In this document: piece by piece, positions 59,658 through 64,000 of the stretch
How the letters are laid out: every line of letters starts with the position of its first letter
Position numbering within the stretch: position 1 is the first letter of the stretch
Assembly (NCBI RefSeq): GCF_016862915.1
Contig: NZ_BONW01000001.1
Coordinates: 434,001-498,000 of the forward strand
Direction: 5' to 3'
DNA: 64,000 nt
Origin: Plantactinospora endophytica
GTDB taxonomy: Bacteria > Actinomycetota > Actinomycetes > Mycobacteriales > Micromonosporaceae
The notes under the pieces: model-generated
Told to the model about the DNA's origin: nothing
What the model saw: the letters and a program-made list of their open reading frames with translations, nothing else
Databases searched by the model: none
Program-made: the position numbers and the translations under genes

Positions 59658-60740
59658 TCAGCCGCCGACCCGGTGTACGGGTTCGCTGGTGGTCCGGTCG
59701 CGTACCGGGGGCGGCTGCTCCTGGCTCGGCGTGGGGGCCGGGTCCCGGGGTGCCGGTGTCCGCTCCGTCGGGGTACGCGGCGGCTCCGCCTCGGTACGGC
59801 TGCCGCTGTCCCCCTCGACCGTCGGTGTCGACGTGTCCGGCGGAGTACTGGTCGAGCCCCGGGTCACCGGGCAGGCCCGGGGCAGCGGTCCGATCGAGTC
59901 GGCTCGGCCGGTCGCGCCGGCACCGCAGGCCAGTGCGGCCCGAAGGCTGTCCGCCCGGTTCTGTACGGCGTCGAGCAGTACGAGCGAGTCGTTGGCCCGG
60001 CTCCGGGTGGCCCGGGTGGTGTCCTCGAAGAGGCGGACGACCTGTGGTCGCTGCTGGCGCAGGAAGCTGTCCACGGCGTCGAGCGCGGCCGGGTCCCGTC
60101 GTTGCGCCGAGGCGCTGGTCAGCAGTTTGATGCCCTGCCGGGTGTCGGCGTCCATGTCGTCGAGGACGGCGGAGAAGCCGAAGTTCTGACCGCCGACCGC
60201 GACCGCCTCGGCGAGCCGGGTACGGGCGAAGTCGAGGAAGAGCTGGCCACGGCTGAGGTCGGAACTGGCCAGGGCGAGCTGAGCGCGTTCGGTGTGCCGC
60301 TTCATGCCGTACAGCGCGTCGCCGGGTACGGCGTTCTCGCTGGCGGCGGACATCCCGGAGACCGCGATGGCGCCGACCGCGACGCCGATCACGACCGCGC
60401 CACGGGCGCGGGCCCGGGTGCGCGGACCCCGGAAGGCGGGCTGACCGGTACGGCGGGTCGCCGGCTGCCCGCCGCCGTCGACGATGGCGTCGTCGGTGGC
60501 GGTCGCGCCGATGCCCTCCCGTTCGGCGGTGGCGACGAGCATGGCCCGCAGGCCGGCCCGGAAGTCGGGGTCGACCTCGACGGTGGAGCGGGCGTCCCGG
60601 AGCCGTTGCCCGATCGCCAGCGGTTGCGCGAGGTCGTCGTCGACGCGGGACCGGATGTGGTGGCGACGGCCCCCGTTGGCCTCGTCGAGCAGTTGCGCGA
60701 AGCGCTCGGCGCGCTGGCGGTAGAAGGTCTTCCAACTCAC
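59658..60740 (-). CDS. rsbN: DUF5667-domain anti-sigma factor (RsbN-like)
   Basis: 360 residues. A cytoplasmic N-terminal part (SWKTFYRQRAERFAQLLDE, then DPDFRAGLRAML), one membrane helix (about 115-135), and the DUF5667 extracytoplasmic domain (GDALYGMKRHTERAQL, FLDFARTRLAEA, TRQGIKLL), with a disordered Pro/Thr tail. Its place after a BldN-type sigma gene matches the bldN-rsbN pair of Streptomyces, where RsbN is the anti-sigma factor. GTG at 60740 has GGGAGG eight bases upstream. Confidence 0.8.
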   Translation of the reverse strand: MSWKTFYRQRAERFAQLLDEANGGRRHHIRSRVDDDLAQPLAIGQRLRDARSTVEVDPDFRAGLRAMLVATAEREGIGATATDDAIVDGGGQPATRRTGQPAFRGPRTRARARGAVVIGVAVGAIAVSGMSAASENAVPGDALYGMKRHTERAQLALASSDLSRGQLFLDFARTRLAEAVAVGGQNFGFSAVLDDMDADTRQGIKLLTSASAQRRDPAALDAVDSFLRQQRPQVVRLFEDTTRATRSRANDSLVLLDAVQNRADSLRAALACGAGATGRADSIGPLPRACPVTRGSTSTPPDTSTPTVEGDSGSRTEAEPPRTPTERTPAPRDPAPTPSQEQPPPVRDRTTSEPVHRVGG

Positions 60741-61006
60741 CGCCGACACCTCCCTTCGCTGGTCGCGACACTGCGGTCGGCGTCGTCTCGCCGCCTGCGG
60801 ATGCGACGGTGGCTGACTTCAGGACCTGGCCACGGTGCCCGGGGCCGGATCCGCTGTCCGACCGACCGGCCGGAAGGATGTCGAACCAACCACCGGTCGC
60901 ACCGGGACAAACGGTCGGCGGGGGTGGGCGGTTACGGGCCCGCGCCGGGAAATACTACGAAGAGTGAGCGGGGTCACGGAGCGTCGACCGGGCGTGTGGG
61001 AGCGCT

Positions 61007-61990
61007 TCACGGCTGGAATCCGTCCGGCAGCAGCCTGGCCAGTGCCCGGACCGCGCGGTACTGCAACGCCTTGATCGCACCCTCGTTCTTGCCCATCGCC
61101 TGGGCCGTCTCCGCCACCGAGAAGCCCTGTAGGAATCGCAGAACGATGCATTCCTGCTGCTCGGGGTTGAGTTGCTTGACGGCGGTCAGCAGCGCCACGT
61201 TGGTGATGTGCTCGACCACGGCCGCTTCCGGGCTGCCCTCCGGACCCCGATCCTCGCGGTCCGCATCCAGAACGTCACCCGTAGTAACTTCCAGTCGGTA
61301 CCGGCCGGACTTGAAATGGTCCGCGACCAGGTTCCGGGCGATGGTCACCAGCCAGGCCCCCAGGTCACGGCCCTGCCAGGTGAAACTGCCGATACGTTTC
61401 AGTGCGCGCAGGAAGGTGTCCGAGGTCAGGTCCTCGGCGAGCTGCCGGTTGCCGACCCGGAAGTAGACGAACCGGAAGACGGTGTCGACGTACCGGTCGT
61501 AGATCAGGCCGAACGCCTCGGGCTCGCCGGCCTGGGCCCGTTCGACGAGTGCCCAGACCTCCCGGGCCGGATCGGACGGGTCCGGCCGGTCCGGGTAGCC
61601 GGTCGGGGAGCCGCCGCCCGAGCCCGTCGACTTCTCGGTGGCCGGTACGACCGGCAGCACCGCCGTCTCGGTCTCCGGCGCGTCGGTCCGGGGGCCTGCC
61701 TCGGCCGGCGACGACCCGGCCCCCGGCTGCGCGGGCATGGTCGGTCGGGTGGGACTGGCCACCCGACCGCCGACCGGTCGGGCGTTGCCACCCGGGGTGT
61801 TGTGCCGGGTCGGCGTCTCGTTCGGATGTGGACGGTTTCGGATCCGCTTCGAGCCCCCGTCGCCGCGTACCGCCAGGCTCAACATGTCGTCCATGGACAC
61901 GCGAAGCCGGTCGAGGCCCTCGGTGAGGGCGAGGCGGGTGTTCCGCAGCTTGCCGCCGGTCGCTCCGTCGACGTATCCGTATGCGCTCAC
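61007..61990 (-). CDS. bldN: ECF sigma factor, BldN type
   Basis: 327 residues: a long Ser/Pro-rich N-terminal extension (about 1-145), then region 2 (AFGLIYDRYVDTVFRFVYF, LAEDLTSDTFLRALKRIG, TWQGRDLGAWLVTIARNL) and region 4 (LNPEQQECIVLRFLQGF, GKNEGAIKALQYRAVRALA). This core matches BldN, the sigma factor for aerial hyphae and spore-coat genes in Streptomyces, whose N-terminal extension is removed by proteolysis. GTG at 61990 with GGGGAGG. A 266-bp gap separates it from rsbN. Confidence 0.88.
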   Translation of the reverse strand: MSAYGYVDGATGGKLRNTRLALTEGLDRLRVSMDDMLSLAVRGDGGSKRIRNRPHPNETPTRHNTPGGNARPVGGRVASPTRPTMPAQPGAGSSPAEAGPRTDAPETETAVLPVVPATEKSTGSGGGSPTGYPDRPDPSDPAREVWALVERAQAGEPEAFGLIYDRYVDTVFRFVYFRVGNRQLAEDLTSDTFLRALKRIGSFTWQGRDLGAWLVTIARNLVADHFKSGRYRLEVTTGDVLDADREDRGPEGSPEAAVVEHITNVALLTAVKQLNPEQQECIVLRFLQGFSVAETAQAMGKNEGAIKALQYRAVRALARLLPDGFQP

Positions 61991-62506
61991 TGGACCTCCC
62001 CGGCCAGCCGAGGTCGCGGGACCGGTCGCCGGGACCGGGCCGCGATGGTGGCCGTACCCGCGCCGGGGTCGGCGCGATCCGGCACGGCGGTTCCGGGGTG
62101 CGCCGTACGACGGCACACGCCCCACAGCTGCTGGTGCAGTGCTCTCACAGGCACGGCGGCCTCCTCGGGCTGAGGGGTGTCGACTCACGGCAAAAGGGGT
62201 GAGCCGACCCGAGTGATGATAGGGCCAACGTCACCCATATGCGGCAAGTCCGTTACACAGAGCCAAAGTATTTCCGAAAGCCACCCGAACGGGGCGCACA
62301 GTTTGTGCGTTGTCAGATGCCTGACAATGGGTAGGCGAGCGCTCTGAGCAGGGAGAACGTGGAGACACGCCAATGCGCGGCAGGCCTTGGGCGTGCCGCG
62401 TGGGACGTGTTAGAAGCGGGGCACCGTCCGGGGTGGTCTATATCCGAAACCCCCTACGGTCTCGTGGACCGTACACCGGGTGGCAGGCGAAGTCGAGAGA
62501 GGTTCC
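61991..62506. other. 516-bp divergent control region of bldN and the acyl-CoA synthetase gene
   Basis: No convincing ORF. It contains a perfect palindromic operator candidate (62310-62327) and AT-rich stretches around 62250-62290. It is unusually long for this window, in keeping with a developmental regulator's promoter. Confidence 0.55.
62310..62327. promoter_or_regulatory. Perfect palindrome upstream of bldN
   Basis: TTGTCAG-ATGC-CTGACAA, 7-bp arms and a 4-bp centre. It lies about 320 bp upstream of bldN and 180 bp upstream of the divergent gene. It is a candidate site for a developmental regulator; the regulator's identity is not known. Confidence 0.5.
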
Positions 62507-64000
62507 ATGTCGAGAGATGCCGGCGCCGGGGGTCGGTCCGGAGCGGACGTACCGGTCGGTCCGGGATGGCCGGTTGTGCGACCGCTGGAAGGGCCGGCGG
62601 CACAGGTGCGCGTCCGGCCCGGCACTGTGCCAGACTCAGCGACCGTGCAGGATGGACCGGACACCTCCACCGAACCGGCCGTGGTCACCCTGGCCGACCG
62701 GGTACGCCTGGCCGCCACCACCCGGCCCGACGATCCCGCGCTGCTCTGGCCGGACGGCGTACTGAGCTGGGCCGAACTGGACGGTGCGGCGGACCGGGTC
62801 GCCGCCGCGCTCCGCGCCCGGGTGCCCGAGCCGGCAGACGGCCGTCCGGCGCGGGTCGCGATCGCCCTGGCCAACTCGCCCGACTTCGCGGTCGCGCTCT
62901 TCGGCACCCAGCGGGCCGGACTGGTCGCGGTGCCGGTGAACCCGGCGCTGACCGGCCCGGAACTGCGGCACATCCTGGCCGACTCGGCGGCCACCCTACT
63001 GGTCTGCACCGACCAGGTCCGGGCGGCCGTCGACACCGTCCGGGCGGAGCTGCCGGCACTGACCGAACTGCACACCAGCCTGTCGAGCCTCATCGGACCA
63101 GCGACGACAGCGGCAGCGGGCGCGGGTCCGGCAGGTGTGGTGGCCGGGGCCGGCGGCGAGCCGGTCGACCCGCCGATCCGGACGGACCCGGAGGCGGTGG
63201 CGGTGCTGCTCTACACCTCCGGCACCACCGGCGAGCCGAAGGGCGCGATGCTGTCGCACCGGGCGCTGCTCGCCAACCACGAGCAGATCGGCCGGATCGA
63301 ACCACCGGTGGTCGGGCCGGACGACCGGGTGCTGCTGGCCCTGCCGCTGTTCCACGCGTACGGGCTGAACGCGGGGCTGGGCGCGGTGGCGTACCACGGG
63401 GCGTGCGGGGTGCTCGTCGAGCGGTTCGACGCGGCGGCCGTACTGCAGGTGATCGCCCGGCACCAGGTGAGCGTGCTGGTCGGCGTACCGTCGATGTTCC
63501 TCGGTTGGACGATGCTGCCGGACGCACCGGCGGCGGCCGGGGTGCCGGCCGGCTCCGCGCTCCGCGCCGCGATGGCCTCGGTGCGGGTCGCCATCTGCGG
63601 CGCCGCCCCGCTCGCCGTCGGCGGCGCCACCCGGTTCGCCGAGGCGACCGGCCGGCAGATCCAGGTCGGATACGGCCTCACCGAGACCGCCCCGGTGCTG
63701 ACCACGACGCTGTCCGGGCCGGCGGCGAAACCGAACTCGATCGGCCGGCCGATCCCCGGCGTCGAACTGCGGCTCGTCGCCGCCGACGGCGAGGAGTTGT
63801 GGCGGGACGGCTCCGCCGTCGAGCCGGACGACGACGGGGACGACGCGGACGAGCCCGGCCTGGAGTTCTACTCGCCCGGCACCGACCCCGGCGAGATCGT
63901 GGTCCGGGGCGCCAACCTCTTCTCCGGGTACTGGCCGGACGGGCACGGCGGACCGGACCCGGACGGCTGGTGGCGGACCGGCGACGTCGCGTACGCCGAC
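62507..64000 (+). CDS. AMP-forming acyl-CoA synthetase, N-terminal part
   Basis: The frame runs off the right end (498 codons seen). ANL-family motifs: LLYTSGTTGEPKGAMLSH (P-loop), FHAYGLNAG, VGYGLTETAP, and WRTGDVAYAD at the edge. It activates a carboxylic acid, probably a fatty acid, as acyl-AMP then acyl-CoA. The N-terminal 55 residues are poorly conserved. The ATG at 62507 has AGAGAGG upstream. Acidic insert DDDGDDADE near residue 440 is unusual. Confidence 0.88.
   Translation, partial: MSRDAGAGGRSGADVPVGPGWPVVRPLEGPAAQVRVRPGTVPDSATVQDGPDTSTEPAVVTLADRVRLAATTRPDDPALLWPDGVLSWAELDGAADRVAAALRARVPEPADGRPARVAIALANSPDFAVALFGTQRAGLVAVPVNPALTGPELRHILADSAATLLVCTDQVRAAVDTVRAELPALTELHTSLSSLIGPATTAAAGAGPAGVVAGAGGEPVDPPIRTDPEAVAVLLYTSGTTGEPKGAMLSHRALLANHEQIGRIEPPVVGPDDRVLLALPLFHAYGLNAGLGAVAYHGACGVLVERFDAAAVLQVIARHQVSVLVGVPSMFLGWTMLPDAPAAAGVPAGSALRAAMASVRVAICGAAPLAVGGATRFAEATGRQIQVGYGLTETAPVLTTTLSGPAAKPNSIGRPIPGVELRLVAADGEELWRDGSAVEPDDDGDDADEPGLEFYSPGTDPGEIVVRGANLFSGYWPDGHGGPDPDGWWRTGDVAYAD

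Noticed and set aside
1-64000. tRNA or rRNA genes, integrase, transposase, attachment sites
   Set aside because: Looked for by eye on both strands; nothing convincing was found, though a small tRNA could be missed without a covariance search.

Overview
The window is high-GC actinomycete DNA. It looks like a Micromonosporaceae genome (Micromonospora, Plantactinospora or a relative). The basis is codon usage (almost all third positions G or C), many GTG starts, many stop/start overlaps of the GTGA or ATGA type, and gene order; no database search was possible.

Two blocks follow the classic actinobacterial order known from Mycobacterium tuberculosis Rv0486-Rv0505c. The left block (1-12426) holds mshA (3' end), a YbjN protein, phosphoglycerate mutase, phoU divergent from senX3-regX3 with a PHO-box-like repeat between them, an Rv0495c-like cysteine-rich protein divergent from ppx, and a sugar-phosphate isomerase. 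A histone-like protein and a MFS / ArsR / M23-peptidase group are inserted after the YbjN gene. The right block (55481-64000) holds an excisionase-type HTH protein, the tiny ribosomal protein bS22, an epimerase, an acyltransferase, a SerB-like HAD phosphatase, then a BldN-type sigma factor with a DUF5667 (RsbN-like) partner, and the start of an AMP-forming acyl-CoA synthetase.

About 43 kb of variable cargo separates the blocks (12433-55220). In order: two tandem paralogous SigE-family sigma factor plus HAF-repeat membrane protein modules (12433-16090); an AbiEi-like antitoxin gene with a striking start-codon hairpin/operator and a wrecked toxin partner (16217-17599); a protein with two FtsX-type extracellular domains but no permease (17613-18422); a tightly coupled four-gene operon combining an Fe-S RecB/Cas4-like nuclease and a separate Upf1-type SF1 helicase, in effect a split Dna2 (18922-24038); a visibly lower-GC operon of XRE regulator, inositol-monophosphatase-like enzyme, flavoprotein and PLD-DUF3427 helicase (24045-29485); a small three-gene operon of unknowns (29722-30589); and a GIY-YIG/HNH fusion nuclease (30746-31630). 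Together 16.2-31.6 kb looks like a defence or mobile-DNA-conflict island, and the four-gene nuclease/helicase operon is the best candidate for an undescribed system.

From 31.7 to 55.2 kb the cargo is mostly envelope and stress functions: small membrane proteins, a Tat-exported phosphoesterase, a beta-lactamase-like hydrolase divergent from a LysR regulator, an ankyrin protein, an acetyltransferase, a Zur-type zinc-sparing ribosomal protein pair (bL28, bL33), a CGNR zinc-finger regulator, a glutathionylspermidine-synthase-like ATP-grasp enzyme with a lipoprotein, proline dehydrogenase, a large repeat-rich surface protein, a membrane metallopeptidase and a MacA/MacB-type export operon.

Many genes start directly at a TAnnnT-N6/7-start arrangement, i.e. 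leaderless promoters. This pattern decides several start codons below. No tRNA, rRNA, CRISPR array, transposase or integrase was recognised.
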